Shown piece after piece: positions 23,401 to 39,070 of a stretch of DNA of 64,000 nucleotides. The position numbers and the translations under genes were made by a program. Below the pieces are notes generated by a model, which searched no databases, had not been told where the DNA came from, and saw only the letters and a list, made by a program, of their open reading frames with translations. Origin of the DNA: Pardosa pseudoannulata. Its lineage: Eukaryota > Arthropoda > Arachnida > Araneae > Lycosidae. How positions within the stretch are numbered: the stretch's first letter is position 1; the number at the start of each line of letters is the position of its first letter. Location of the stretch: assembly GCA_032207245.1 (NCBI GenBank), contig CM063506.1:40101342-40165341 (forward strand), read 5' to 3'.

Positions 23401-26159
23401 TTAATGTTATTTCACAGCAATTCTCTATGTTTTAAAAGTCTGACCTTAACAGTATCGTAACAAAAATTTTGTTATCCCATGAACATTAGTTTTAATAGAT
23501 TGCTTATTTTTGGAAGTTTATTCAAAAATTTTAGAGAAATCTTTCTATCTTAAACGTTTTTATACGGATATTATTTACTAGATATAAGATTTATAATATC
23601 CTATAACAGCTGTTTAGGATCTAAGAGCTGTATATCCTATAACAGCATTCTATAACCTATCTCATTACAGCTGCTGAACAATTTTAATTTATTCATAAAT
23701 CATAATTTCATATTTATTATTTACTGATATTAAATATGAAATTATTATTATTATTTGTTTATTATTTATTTATTATTTATTATAAAATTGGATTTTTATT
23801 TTCCTTAAAATTTAAAATAAATATTAAGGTCCGTACAGCATAGGTGTATGGTATCAAAACAATAAGCATATTAATTAATCACTCATGAAAGGGTGATAGC
23901 TTATTTAACTAAACCTATGTTTACAATAATATAATCAGTTTGTTCAGTTAAAAATTACCTACATTTTATATATTGTAATTATTATTTGCTAATATTTCTG
24001 TACAAAGAGATTATATGTATTTTATATAAAATTTAAAATATAAATTAATTGAGCGATGAAGTTGGTTTCTGGCATCCAAGTAATAATCGAATTAATCCAA
24101 CATAAAATGCTGATAGCTTATTTGGCTAAGTCAATTTACATATTTCGAAAAGGTATTACAGCAAAATTAAAATTACATACTGTCCAGGTCTCTAAAAACT
24201 ATAGTTTATCCAATAACAACTCATATGGCAGTCATAAGACGTAGATTTCAGTCTTAGCAGTACGAGATATTTTAGAAAAATAAAATTTTGAGGATATTGC
24301 AAACTTAAAGAAAAAAAATCTAAAATTCATTTGCTACAAATAAAGATATGTCTTGTACATAAATGAAAAAATAATCAATTTCATTTAATTCTCAAATACG
24401 TAAATATGATTATTCTTTGAAACTAAATACTTGAATAAAAAGTCTATCTAAATATTTCATCTATACTAATAATCTGTTATCTTTTTATAGTTTTCAGAAA
24501 TAAAGTTTTGTTAAGCGAGTTTTTTAAAAAATAATTTATTTCTAAGGGATGTTAAAAATATTAAACCACTAACCATAATTTAAATTATATTTAGATTCAT
24601 TTAAACACCTTGAAATTTCTTTAAAAAATGTCTTAGAAAATAGATTTGTTGTTTTGAACTGTAATGGTTTTGAACATATGTACTTCTGTATCAAGGTTTA
24701 AAAACGTCTGTAAGTTCTTCATTAAAAGTAAATGTCTTTTACGTGTTTTTAAAAGTGAACAGTTAACTTTTAAGTAATAGGATTTACCTATAAGAAATCC
24801 CTCAGTGATGCATAAATCCCGATGATAGGTTAGCTCTGGGACTTACTTTACGACATGTATATAACTGTGCATGCATCAAGAACAACCCTGCATCCATTCT
24901 TGAAGTGAATGAAAAAGTTTAACGTCAAGTATAAAAGCTAGTAGGAAGAAAAAAAGAAAGAGGGATAGAGTCGAGTCAAAGTGAGAGACAAATGAAATAA
25001 AAAAATGTAATTCGAATTTTAACACTGGAGCTCTTATTCTAGCTACTAATTAGTGTTAAAACATGACATAATACTATTACCCTAATTGCATTATAAAATA
25101 TTTACCTCCCTTTTCTCTCAGTAATTCACACTGAAGAAGAAAAATGTTATAGTGAAATATAAACCTTCTCAAGCATGTGAACATCAAATTAGTTTCCTAA
25201 TTTCAAATTAGAAAAAAATAAATAATTTTTCAGTTGTATTTTACCTTTTAAGTTACACATTTTATACATATAGGTATCATATGTGGTTTTAAACGTTATT
25301 TATTAACGACAATTGTTAGTAGCACAAGATTAAAATTTTATGTCTCATTTTTGTTTGTGTTTGATTTCTGTCTAATAATAATCTTATTTTAAATACTATT
25401 AAACTATATATAAATATTATATAAGTATAAATTTTATCATGTTAATGTACTGCCTATTTTGTTTAATTTTTATATTTTGTCTATTATGAAAATACTTTTA
25501 TGTGAATTTTATGAGGTTCTATGATATATGATCTTATGATCATATATATCCGTATTATGGTCATATATATGGTCATAATATAGATAATAATGATGATATT
25601 ATTAGATCTAATAATATGATCATATGATTTATATGATTTTGAAGTATATGCTGATACTACTTAATATATGCTACTTAATAAATACTAATAAATATTTTTT
25701 GAAGTCAATAATACCAGTTAATACTTAAAACAATTCTTCGAACATTCTAAAAAACTGTGTTTTATTGTTACAGAACATTGTTTCTTTAAACATATGTTTC
25801 AAACTGCATTTTTGGATATAATGACCAGATAAAAAATCTCTGAAACAGACTTATTATTTAACATTCATTGCAATAATTTAACTGAGTAATACTCTTCGGT
25901 AATTTTGAGTATTGAAATTTATTCTCATTTCAAAGCAAAATTTTCAAAAACTTAATTGTACCTGCTGTATCACATGCTAACATGAAAAGAATTTTTAAAA
26001 TAATTATTTCATGAATATGAAAAATGAAATCTTACTACCTAAAAAATTTCAATTTTTTATAATTGCTTAGTCAGTAAATTAGAGTAGTTACTCTGATTCA
26101 AGGAAAATTAATTAAAAATATTATGAATTATTTTAGTCATTAATACATAAAGTACTTTA
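23401..26159. other. AT-rich intergenic DNA
   Basis: No gene recognised. Minor structure: near-duplicate TATCCTATAACAGC motifs at 23600-23645, a 10-bp-stem hairpin (TTTTAACACT at 25017 with AGTGTTAAAA at 25052), a TATAAAAG at 24930-24937 without any recognisable downstream gene, and a palindrome-rich ATGATCATAT patch at 25530-25630. Confidence 0.45.
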
Positions 26160-26734
26160 TTAACCCCTTTCGGTATGATTTAATAATGAAAAACTGCGCA
26201 TGAAATAACCATTTAATTTTTATTTAAAAAACTTGTTTCATTTACAATTCTTACATATTCTTAATTAAAATCCACTTTTTACATAGTGTTAAATAATATC
26301 AGAAGCAGTAAAATTAAGAAAATATCAAAGCAAAACATTAATAAGGTATACAGATAATAGTCTTCAAGCTAGTGGTACTTTTCAAAACAAAGTGCAAAGG
26401 AAACCTTAATTGTTTACACCGCCAAGTAGTCTCACTTTTAATTTGATTCTTGTAACACACACGGCATTTCTTAGTAGATTTTCTTTTATTCTGACTCATT
26501 AATTTGGCAATGACTTGTACCAAGAAATTCTAAGTAAACAATATGAAATAGTGACTTGTGATTTTCACAAGTGATAAAAGTGTTGCCAAATTCAGTACAC
26601 TAGAAATTTTAAACTAAATTAATTATCATATTTAACAGTAACTTTAATCGCATGACGAGTGTAGCTCGTCATTGTGCGGTATGGAATGAAAACTAATGAC
26701 GAGCTAGACTCGTCATTTTACCGGAAGGGGTTAA
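26160..26734 (-). mobile_element. piggyBac-like transposon relic
   Basis: 575 bases bounded by TTAA on both sides (26160-26163, 26731-26734), the piggyBac target site. Inner terminal repeats CCCCTTTCGGTA and CCCCTTCCGGTA match at 11 of 12 positions. The right end has two palindromes built on ATGACGAG/CTCGTCAT (from 26652 and 26696, 44 bases apart). Inside is the 3' end of a transposase gene on the minus strand; the rest is deleted, so the copy is non-autonomous. Confidence 0.8.
26338..26523 (-). pseudogene. piggyBac transposase C-terminal fragment
   Basis: 61-codon frame on the minus strand. KSTKKCRVCYKNQIKSETTW followed by RC resembles the start of the C-terminal cysteine-rich zinc-binding domain of piggyBac transposases (KCRVC, then a spaced WRC). 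The remaining Cys/His residues expected downstream (PLC..PC..YH) are lost, and the DDD catalytic core is absent. Its position, ending about 170 bases from the TTAA at 26160, fits the 3' end of such a gene. Confidence 0.65.
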
Positions 26735-27164
26735 AGACTAATATATATGGTACAGAAGTTAATCAAAGAAGTTTTTATATAAATCGATTTGAAATGAGTA
26801 GTAATAAAATTACTTGAAAGACATGATTCTTCAAAGAAATTAAGGTTATTTTTGTCACATTTGTTAGCTATTAGAAAAAAACTGCACATACTCCCAAAAA
26901 CCATTAAATGGTTTATATCGCTCAAGTTGGAAGCTACTATTAGTGAATATGTTTGTGTACTGTAGGTAACACTAAATCTCAAAAACATTAGAGAGGAAAA
27001 GAATTTACAGCATGCACTAAATATTAATTTTAGTTTAACAGAGCATTTTTTTACGTACTCAATAAACGTGCTAACCAAAGTATTCGCTCTTGCATTCTGC
27101 AAGAGATTAAAATCGCATTGATTGACAAATAGGACCTTAATTCTTCATTTTCAACAGTTAGTGT

Positions 27165-27815
27165 ACAGCAATGTTTCCCAACCTCTTTTGGTCCATCATG
27201 CCCTTTTAAGACAAAAACTACTCACCACTAACCTCTTCAGAAAAAATACACTGATTTACGTCTTGACATCAGTCGATCAAGTAGTCCATAAATATTCAAT
27301 TTTTACCATATTTGCCATTTTTGCCCATATTTGCCCGTATTTGCCATTTCCAAAAGTTGATTCGATAATGCTTATCTGTTGGGGAAGTATATTATATTAT
27401 ATATTAAAAAATAAATCTATGTTTTAAATTTTATGATTAGTTTAATCAAAAATTTAATTGATGTGTTCCTAAAAGTTTATTAAAAATGCATTTTTTTTTA
27501 CTATTATTATTGAGAATGATAATTTTACTGTGGTGACAGACATTCTTCGATATTTTTGGGGCCACATATGGCATCAACAATTTTAAATTATTACTTTACA
27601 TTATTAACAAAAGTATTTAGAATTATTTCTTGAAAAATGTGTATGACTATTTTTATTATTAATCAAACTTTTCAGAGTATTTTTGTGAGTATTACTCAGA
27701 AGCCACGATTAACTCTCAAATTTTCTTTAAAATGCTTTTAGTGAAAATGTTCACTTTAGATATCTTCAATGCCCGAAGTTGGGTAATAGCAATTTGAGAA
27801 CTACTAGCACAACAA
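27165..27815. mobile_element. Possible hAT-like element relic
   Basis: Left end CAGCAATGTTTCCCAACCTC resembles common hAT terminal repeats (CAGTGTTTCCCAACCT). A weak counterpart, GAAGTTGGGTAATAG and TTGAGAACTACTAG, lies at 27777-27809. No 8-bp duplication or transposase was confirmed. Confidence 0.35.
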
Positions 27816-28689
27816 TAGATTGATTATAATAGATTAGCGTAGATAACAAATAAGCATTAAGGGGTCATACGACTGTTAAACTGACAAAAAGTTGGGTTTT
27901 TCAGAAAAAAAATGTGTGAAAAGGAGTTTAGTTCTCAACATTTTAAAACAATCCAAAAAGTTCCTATGTTGAGAAGAGTTATGAATAAAAGCGTGTCATC
28001 TGTTTACTGTAAAAGAATTTAACTTACAAATCTTAAAAACAAAACCACAAAAACAAAAAACAAACACAAACACAAAAACAAAAACACAATTTTTCTCAAA
28101 TTGTGTTTTTTCATGTAATACGCATGTTATCTCAAAAAGATTTTCATGAAATTTTTCAGGTTGTATACAATATAATTTTTCTCCGATTATACCTAAATTT
28201 TCTTGTATATTTCCGAAAATAAATTTGTTTGTTTGTTTTCAATGATACATTTTCATTTTTATAGACATAAATTAATTTTTTTTCAAATATATTTTAATAT
28301 ATATGTATCTTAAATACATAGAAATTTTTGTTCAAATTTATTTTAAGATATTGTAGTATGTTTTAAAACAATCAGTTTAGTTTGTCTTTAACTTAATTAT
28401 ATTTTTATTTATCATACCCGTTTGTCTTGATACCATTTTTGTCAACAAAAAAAGTCTCTTATTTAAAAATTTCTAACAAAAATATTTTTTATGTTTCAAA
28501 AATGAATGAGATATGTAAGTATAATAATTTGTTCTACGTATGTTAAAAAAATATATTTGTAAATTTGGTAGATTTAAACATATGAGAAGTCAAAAATGAT
28601 AATTATATTACATCTTTTCAACTTTTAAGAGTCGTATGATTCCTTAATAATACTTAACTAATAGAGATCAAATTAATATCAACATGAGA
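27816..28689. other. AT-rich intergenic DNA with A-rich low-complexity tract
   Basis: 28040-28090 is a CAAAAA-type tract followed by a small hairpin (AAACACAATTT / AAATTGTGTTT). Nothing else seen. Confidence 0.5.
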
Positions 28690-28945
28690 TAGGTTCGCAG
28701 TTCTTCCTTAGTGAGGGATATCTGGTACTATGTTAGCATGAAGGATAATTTTTGTAGCCTGTTTATTTGCTTCAATGTCGAATGATGGTCGAATGAGTGA
28801 GACACTGCTCTTCGGATTTTTTGGTTCGAATTTTACTGTTTGGTGTATTTGTAACCTTATAACATCAAATTTAATCAGTAGATACCAGTCTAATTGGTAC
28901 TCGAGTAATAAAAAATAAACCGTAGTATTCCAAAGAAAAAAAAGA
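28690..28945 (+). mobile_element. tRNA-derived SINE, family S1, copy 3 (decayed)
   Basis: B-box-like GGTTCGAATTT (28823-28833), then AACATCAAATTTAATCAGTA, CCAGTCTAATTGG and the tail AAACCGTAGTATTCCAAAGA in the same order as the 10.3-kb copy. Confidence 0.65.
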
Positions 28946-29649
28946 AAATCATTGTGCTGAATTCTGCATCACTTTGCATAAATACGAATGAATGGTACTC
29001 TACAAACCTAAATTGAATTTCACATCTCCAGTCTGAGTTATTGATTTATTTTTGTAAAATATCCCTGCTTCTTAGTTAGAGTAAAACATTGTAAACTAAA
29101 CTATTTGTTAAAATTAAATAAGTCACTACCGGAAATGATATGACTGAGACAAAAGCTAAGAAGACCGAAAGAGCAAACAAACATGACATAAGAGGAAAGA
29201 AATATGATACGTTAGAAAACTAAGTTTTAGACAAATAAAAAGGATATTGAACAAAGGAAGGTTTTTCTAAAGGCCAAATGATGGGAGAATTAGAAAACGA
29301 GATTTGAAAACTCTAAAATGTATGTATAATAAATTCAGGCTTATTATGAAATTATTAGCTTCACTTCATCAGTCAAGCTTCTATCTCAAGTTACCCACGA
29401 TACGCAGAAAAAAATTATAATCAAATTGAGGAATTTTTTATTCTTATTTATTTATTTTACTGTCTAAATTTTCACAGAAGATAGAGAATAAATAATAGAA
29501 ACTAGTTATTGGAACAGCAATACAATTTAAATAATCATAATAGAAATTTAAAAATTAAAAATTCAAATTTAAAAAATAGTATTAGAATAAAATTTAATTA
29601 ATCAATAAAAAAATAAAATAAAGCATTAAAAATGGAATAAAATTAAAAA

Positions 29650-30807
29650 TATTAAGAATATTTTTTCATCCGAACAATTTTTCCTAGCAACTTAAACACC
29701 TACAAAAGCAAAGATATATAATTTATTCAAAAATGAACTGAAAACAAAAATGTTCAATAAGGAGAATATTAGAAATTCAATAGCTATAATCTAAGAAACT
29801 TAGCTTAAAATTTACTTAAATTACATGTAAAAGTTTTGAAACACTAAAATAGTTTAGAAATCTCAAAATTAAAAGACCAAAGAAAATTCTTGTGTATTCA
29901 TTTAACAATTAATACATTTATTATATTTTACGACATAAATTCTTTGTACACTTATCAATCTAAATATTATATTCCTGTCTTGAGATTAAATATTTAATCA
30001 AGGAATTCACTTCAGAAATTCACCAGCCTACTTATGCTAAAATAAATAATTTAACAAACCATGAACAAAAAACAAAATTACTCAACATAAAGAAAATTAG
30101 AAATTTAACCTCTATAATCTAAGTTGACTTGATCTAACATTTATTTAAAATACATATGTAAATTTCAAAACACCAAAAAAGTTGCAAAATTTTACAAACT
30201 TAACGAACGCAAAAAAAAATCTTATTTATTCATTCAATAATTAACACATTCATTATTTTACGACATAATTTATTTTTACACTTAACAGTGAAAATATTGT
30301 ACACCTGTCTTAAGATTAAATATAATCAAGGGATAATAAAATTTCTTGCTACAAACTTAAGGATTATTTAAATCCCCGCGAATTCTAAGAGAAATACTAT
30401 AATAGAGCAAATTAATGCAATGTCACGTGCGGCTTAAATACCCTTCCCCTTCATTTCCATGTTTACGATAGGCAATAAACAACCAATAAGCTGCCCTTTC
30501 GTTTGAAATTAAAACCAGATTCGTCATAATTTGAGATGTGCACTGCTGTTTGAAATTGCCCTTACGACGTCACTTTTATTGTGAACGACAAACAAATGCT
30601 CAAAATGAAGAAAATTAGAAATTTAACAGCTGTAATCTAAGCAGACTTGACCTAACATTTATTATTAAAATACATGTAAAAGCTCTAAAATGTCAAAAAC
30701 TTATGATGCTAACGAAAGTAAAAAAATTTTTGTGCATTCATACAAGAATTAATACATTATTTTTATTTTAGGACATAATTTCTTTTTACACCCATCACAA
30801 AAAATAT

Positions 30808-30853
<46 letters not shown>

Positions 30854-33100
30854 AGAAATTTAGCAGCTATAATCTAATGAGAAAAGAATATATCTAAATT
30901 CTGAATCCCCTAAAAAGATGAAAAAGTTTCTAAACTTCACCAAAGCAAGAAAATTCTGAATTAATCATTCAATTATTAATGCAGTCATCATATTTTAAGA
31001 CTCAATTTCTTTTTATTCTTATCAGCCAAAATATTATATACCTGTCTAAATATAAAATTTAACCACGGGATAATAAAATTTCTTACTACAAACTTAAGGA
31101 TTATTTAAATGTCCCCAAATAGTAAGATAAATACTTTAATAAACTGTAAACAATATATAAATGTTTAACATGAAGAAAAATAGAATTTTAACAACTATAA
31201 TCTAAACAAAATTGACCTAACATTTATTATTAAAATACGTATAAAAGCTTCGAAACGTCAAATTCTTATGATGCTAACGAAAGTAAAGAAAAATCTTGTG
31301 TATTCATACAATAATTAATATATTCTTTATATTTTACGACATAATTTCATTTTACACTTAACAGTGAAAATATCAAGAACATGCCTTAAGATTAAACTTA
31401 ATCAAGGAATAACAAAATGTCTTACAACAAACATAAGGATCATTTAAATGTCCACAAATGCTAAGAAAAATACTATAATAAAATGTGAAAGATAATCAAA
31501 TGCTCAACGTGAAGAAAATTAGAAATTTAACAGCCACAATTAAAGAAACTTAATCCAACATTTATTATTAAAATACATATAAAAGTTTCAAAACGGTTAA
31601 ATCTTATTCTAACAAAAGTAAAGAAAAATATTGTGTATTCATACAAGAATTAATACATTATTTATATTTTACAATATAATTTCTTTTTACACCCATCACT
31701 AAAAATATATATATCGCTCACGAAATTTAACACTTAGAATCTAAAGAGAAAAGAACATATCTAAATTCTGAAGCACCGAAAAAGATGCAAAAGTTTCTAA
31801 ACTTAAACAAAGTAAAGAAAGTTCTGAATTAATCATTCAATAATTAATGCATTCATCATATTGAACGACACAATTTCTTTTTATGCTTATCAGTCAAAAT
31901 ATTAAATACTTGTATTAAGATTAAATTTAATCAAGGTATAATAAAATTTCTTATTACAAATTTAGGGGTTATTTAAATGTCCCAAATGCTAAGATAAATA
32001 GTTTAATAAATTGTAAACGATAAATAAATTCTCAACATGAAGAAAAATAGAAATTTAACAGCTATAATCTAAACAAAATTGACCTAACATTTATTATTAA
32101 AATACATATAACAGTTTTGAAACGGCAAAATCTTATTATTCTAACGAAAGTAAAGAAAAATGTTGTGTATTCATACAATAATTAATACATTATTTATATT
32201 TTACAACATAATTTCTTTTTACACTCATCACTCAAAATATTATATATCACTCTCAAATTTAACAGCTATAATCTAATGAGAAAAGAAAATATCTAAATTC
32301 TGGAGCACCGAAAAAAGATGCAAAAGTTTATAAACTTAACCAAAGCAAGAAAATGCTGAATTAATCATTCAATAAGTAATGCATTCATTATATTTTATAA
32401 CACAATTTCTTTTTATGCTTATCAGTCGAAATATTATATACCTGTCTAAAGATTACATTTAATCAAGTGATAATAAAATTTCTTATTACAAACCTAAGGA
32501 TTATTTAAATGCCCAAAAATTCTAAGATAAATAATTTAATAGACTGTGAATGATAAACAAATTCTCAACATGAAGAACATTAGAAATTTAACAGCTATAA
32601 CTAAGCAAACTTGACCTAACATTTATTATTAAAATACATATAAAAGCTTCGAAGCGTCAAAATCTTATGATTTTAACGAAAGTAAAGAAAAATGTTGTGT
32701 GTTCATACAAGAATTAATACATTATTTATATTTTACAACATAATTTCTTTTTACACCCATCACTCAAAATATTATATATCACTCTCAAGAAATTTAACAG
32801 CTATAATCTAATGTGAAAAGAATATATCTATATTACGAAGCAACGAAAAGTTTATAAAGTTAACCAAAGCAAGAAAATTCTGAATTTATCATTCAATAAT
32901 TAATGCATTAATCATATTTTACGACACAATTTCTTTTTATGCTGATCAGTCAAAATATTATATACCTGTCTAAAGATTAAATTTAATCAAGGAATAATGA
33001 AATTCCTTACTATTTAACTTAAGGAAGAGCATTTAAACGCCCACAAATTATAAGATAAATAATTTAATAAACCGTGAACGAAAAACAAAAATATTCAACA
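29650..33100. repeat. Large higher-order tandem array
   Basis: Repeated blocks GAAATTTAACAGCTATAATC, GACCTAACATTTATTATT, TTCATACAATAATTAATAC and AATTTCTTTTTACAC. The GACCTAACAT landmark falls at 30649, 31213, about 31551 (variant), 32081 and 32613, so the later period is about 530 bases made of two related halves. Earlier copies (29650-30400) are more diverged. A (TA)n tract is inserted at 30814-30851 and a non-repeat segment at 30416-30590. Confidence 0.9.
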
Positions 33101-34059
33101 CCGAGAACATCTGCTACTTTGTCCTTCACCACCTATAGGTGTTCGAATATGTATTAGCCTAATAACGGTCACACCCACATTTCTTTGGGTTTAACCATCT
33201 TATTGTGCGGTGATGAGTTCTTGAAATACCAGCTCATTTTTCAAGGATAGCATTGATTTACTGAGCTATATAAAGGCACCCAAAGCTTCGCGAGTCATGC
33301 TTTTAGGTGGAGGAGAGCTTTAAAAATTACTGAATATTTTTAAAATTATATTTTGATTGAGGAATTTAGTGTATATAAGAAAAAAAGCAATAATAATACT
33401 AACGTTCAGTTGTGTAGAACTAAATATGAAATTTGGTTTAAAATTTTTGTTGTTACTAATTATATTTTTTATAATGGGAAATCCTCCAGTTGCTAAGAAT
33501 TTTTCATAGTCGTTCTTACAAATACGATATATTTGTTGTATTACGTATTGCGGTTGAAAGATACAAATTTATTGATTTATTCACATATTTTCGCAAAGTC
33601 TGTTTAACATCGTAACTCAAATGCATAATTTTTCCTTTTTGAGTCTGTGTATTTGGAATGTAAATTATTATTAAATAATTTAATAATGGAATTGTAAATG
33701 GAATTAAAAATTATAAATTAAATGTTATTGTAATTGTTTATTAAAATAATGTTAGACAAAATTTAGTTGTTTATTCCTGATAATAAATAGCATTACACTA
33801 TGACTGAGACTAGGAAATAGTTCTATTACTACTTAGTAATTAATTCCTTTTAACTGAAACCTGCTACTGTATTACTCTTGTTCCTAAAGTACTTTGATGC
33901 ATTCAGTCGCATTAAATTACTCTCTGTTTTATATTAGGATAATTCTGCCCTCCTAATTTTTAAATAATACGACAAAAGATTATGATGTGTACTAGTGTTT
34001 CAATTACGGAAAGTTTATGGAAAACTAAATATTTGTAATAAAAACTAATTTTCCTAAAT
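33101..34059. other. Intergenic DNA with a less AT-rich patch
   Basis: 33100-33320 is less AT-rich and includes TATATAAAG at 33267-33275, but no recognisable gene follows. The rest is AT-rich with nothing seen. Confidence 0.4.
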
Positions 34060-34660
34060 TATTTAATAATAGCTTTATCAATATGTTTAACATTTAATAG
34101 ACTGAATTATTTAATAACAATTTTATTAAAATATCTAATGATAGTTTTATTTATATATTTAATAATAATATTAATAAATTGCGTAATAATAATTTTATTT
34201 GAATATTTAATAATAATTTAAATAAAATTTTTAATTACAAGCTTAAGTAATTAATAATATTATTATTAAATTATTTGATAATAACATTCTTATCCAAGCA
34301 GACTAACTTATAATTAAGTTATGGAATAATTCTTGTTGTATAAATTTAAACTGTGATATCTTTATAACCTTAATGAAAATAATAATACTAAGTTATTTAA
34401 AAATATTTTTATTACATTGTTTGACAATAATTTTTATTTAAATATTTAATGATAATTTTATGAAATTACTTGATAACACTTTTATTTAAATATTTAATAA
34501 TAATTTAGTTGAATTGTCTAATGATAGTTTAAGTAATTAATAAGCATTTTATTAAGTATTTTAATAATACTTTTATAAATATTTAATAATATTTTATTAA
34601 CATGCTTAATAATAATTTTATTAAATTGTTTAGTAATGATTTTATTGACTTATATTAATA
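34060..34660. repeat. Degenerate AT minisatellite
   Basis: Many imperfect copies of ATTTAATAATAATTTTAT-like words at irregular spacing of about 30-60 bases. Confidence 0.75.
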
Positions 34661-34891
34661 TTCTTATATGAACTAATATACAATTAGGTTTTGTAATAAC
34701 ACTCATTGGGTAAATTCAAACAGTGATATCTTATTGCTATGATCTCATCGCGTAAATATCAGGTCTCAAAACATTTTTAGGCATTAAAAAGTGTTTTAAA
34801 AATAGACTTATAAGGGATCGAATGTTAGGAAAATTTAAGGTATTCGTTTCATTCTTGCAAACTAGTAAAGGTTTTTTTTTTATAAATTTGT

Positions 34892-34910
34892 ACACACACA
34901 CTCACATATT

Positions 34911-34998
<88 letters not shown>

Positions 34999-35064
34999 CA
35001 TATATACATACATATATACATATATATACATATATACATATATATATAATGTATATATATATAC

Positions 35065-35160
<96 letters not shown>
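34892..35160. repeat. (TA)n microsatellite with short CA start
   Basis: Begins ACACACACTCACA and continues as TA/CATA repeats. Tyr-Ile ORFs here are artefacts. Confidence 0.97.
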
Positions 35161-36875
<1,715 letters not shown>

Positions 36876-36879
36876 AAAC

Positions 36880-39070
36880 TTTAAGAGAAAGTATTATACT
36901 TAATAAATTGTGAAGTTAATTTTTTTTTCAAAAATGTCTCAAACTTGGCATCGAATGGAAAGTAAATGAACTCCTGGTATGTCAGTAGACGACTACGAAT
37001 TATTAAATCACTTGTTATTAATATAGATTGTACGAAAATATGATTCTTTTTACTCAAACTCAAATAATATTAACTTTAACTCAAATAATATTAATAGAGA
37101 TGAAAAGGATAATTTAATGCATGAATTTTGTTTGTAGAATCCCTAAAAAGTTTTATTTAACAATTCACATACATAATGACAGGACTAACATAAAATACTA
37201 AAATACTTGAAAAGGAAACACTATAATAATATACTATAAAGACTATGTTAAAAAGACTTAACAGAAAATACTTCTCTTAAATACTTGTGACGTTTACATT
37301 TTTTAATAACTTAGCTTCATACTGGATAATAAATTAATTCGAGGGATGATGACAGATGACTTCCGTTGATAAATTCACTTATTGATATAAATTTTACGGA
37401 AATATCATCTTAAAGAGGGTAATTTTAACGAAATTTATGTTAGTAAAGAATATAAAGAATATTTAATATATAAATATTGTTTGTAAAATCCCTAACAATT
37501 TTTATATAACAACCCGCAAACATCATGAGAAGAAAATACTAAAAAGAAAATACTACTCCAAATATACTAAAAAGACTATGTTTGAAAGATTGCAATATAC
37601 TTAAATAGTTTTGGAGTTTACATTTTTGGAAATAAAAGTCAGACTTGGCTTTGTGTTGAATGGTAAACCAACTTGAGGGATGACGAAGACTGCTGTTGAT
37701 TAATTCAGTTATTGATATAAATTTTACGAAAATACGAGAGTAAAAAGTGTAATTTTAAGGCAATTCAAGTTAATAGAGATTATAAAGAATATTTAATACA
37801 TAAATTTTGTTTATAAAATCCCAAACAATTTTTATATAACAACCGCACACATCATGAGTTGAAAAAACTAAAAAAAGAATACTACACCAAATATACTAAA
37901 AAGACTGTCATTGAAAGATTGCACTATACTTAAACAGTTGTGGAATTGACAGTTTTTTAAATAAAAGTCAGACTTCGCTTCGTATTGGAGAGTAAATCAA
38001 CTCGAAGGATGACACCAGATGGCTGCCGTTGATTAATTCAGTTATTGATATAAATTTTACGAGTATACCATCTTAAACAGAGTAATTTTAAGGTAATTTA
38101 TGTTAATAAAATTATAAAGAATATTTAATATATAAATTTTGTTTATAAAATCCCTAACAATTTTTATATAACAACCCTCACACATTATGACAAGAAAATG
38201 CTAAAAAGAAAATACTATACCGAATATAATAAAAACACTATGTTTCAAAGATTGCAATATACTTTAACAGTTATAAAGTTTACATTTTTTTAAATAAAAG
38301 TAAGATTTGGCTTTTTATTGGAGAGTCAATCAACTCAAGGAATGACGCCAGATGATTGTCCTTGATTAATTCAGTTATTGATATAAATTATACGAAAATA
38401 CGATCTTAAAGAGGGTAATTTTAACTCAACTTATGTTAGTAAATATTAAAAAGAATATTTAATACATAAACTTTGATTTTAAAATCCCAAACAATTTTTT
38501 ATATAACAACCCGCACATATTATGACAAGAAAATACTATACAAATATACTAAAAGAACTATTTTTGAAATTTTGCACTATACTTAAATAGATATGGAGTT
38601 TACATTCTTTTCAAATAAAAGTTAGACTTGGCTTTGTGTTGGAGGGTAAATCAACTTGAGGGATGACGCCAGATGACTGCCGTTGATTAATTCAGTTATT
38701 GATAAATTTTACGAAAATACGATATTAAAGAGGGTAATTTTAACGCAATTTATGATAATAGAGAATATTAAGAATATTTAATATATAAATTTTGTTTATG
38801 AAATCCGAAACAATTTTTATCTAACAACCCGCACACATCATGAGAAGAAAATACTAATAAGAAAATACTATACCAAATATACTATAAAGACCGTTAATTA
38901 ATTGACTTATTAATATAGATTTTATGAAACTACGATATAAAGGAGGGGGGATAGTAATGTAAATCAAGTTAATAGAAACTTAAAAGAATAATTAATGCAC
39001 AGATTTTATTTAAAGAAACCCTAAAAAATTATATAGCAATCCGTACACATCATCGGATAAAAATTCTTTA
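36880..39070. repeat. Approximately 331-bp tandem array, about six units
   Basis: ATTGATATAAA-type landmark at 37381, 37711, 38044, 38377 and 38698 (spacings 330, 333, 333, 321), with diverged flanking units. Shared blocks: GGATGACGCCAGATGACTGC, AAATCCCTAACAATTTTTAT, AAGTCAGACTTGGCTT. The last unit is truncated. Confidence 0.93.

Noticed and set aside
24930..24937. TATA-like promoter at 24930 and another at 33267
   Set aside because: TATA words are frequent by chance in AT-rich DNA and neither is followed by a recognisable exon.
29650..33100. CRISPR-like array
   Set aside because: Units are about 530 bases with no short repeat-spacer pattern, and the genome is eukaryotic.
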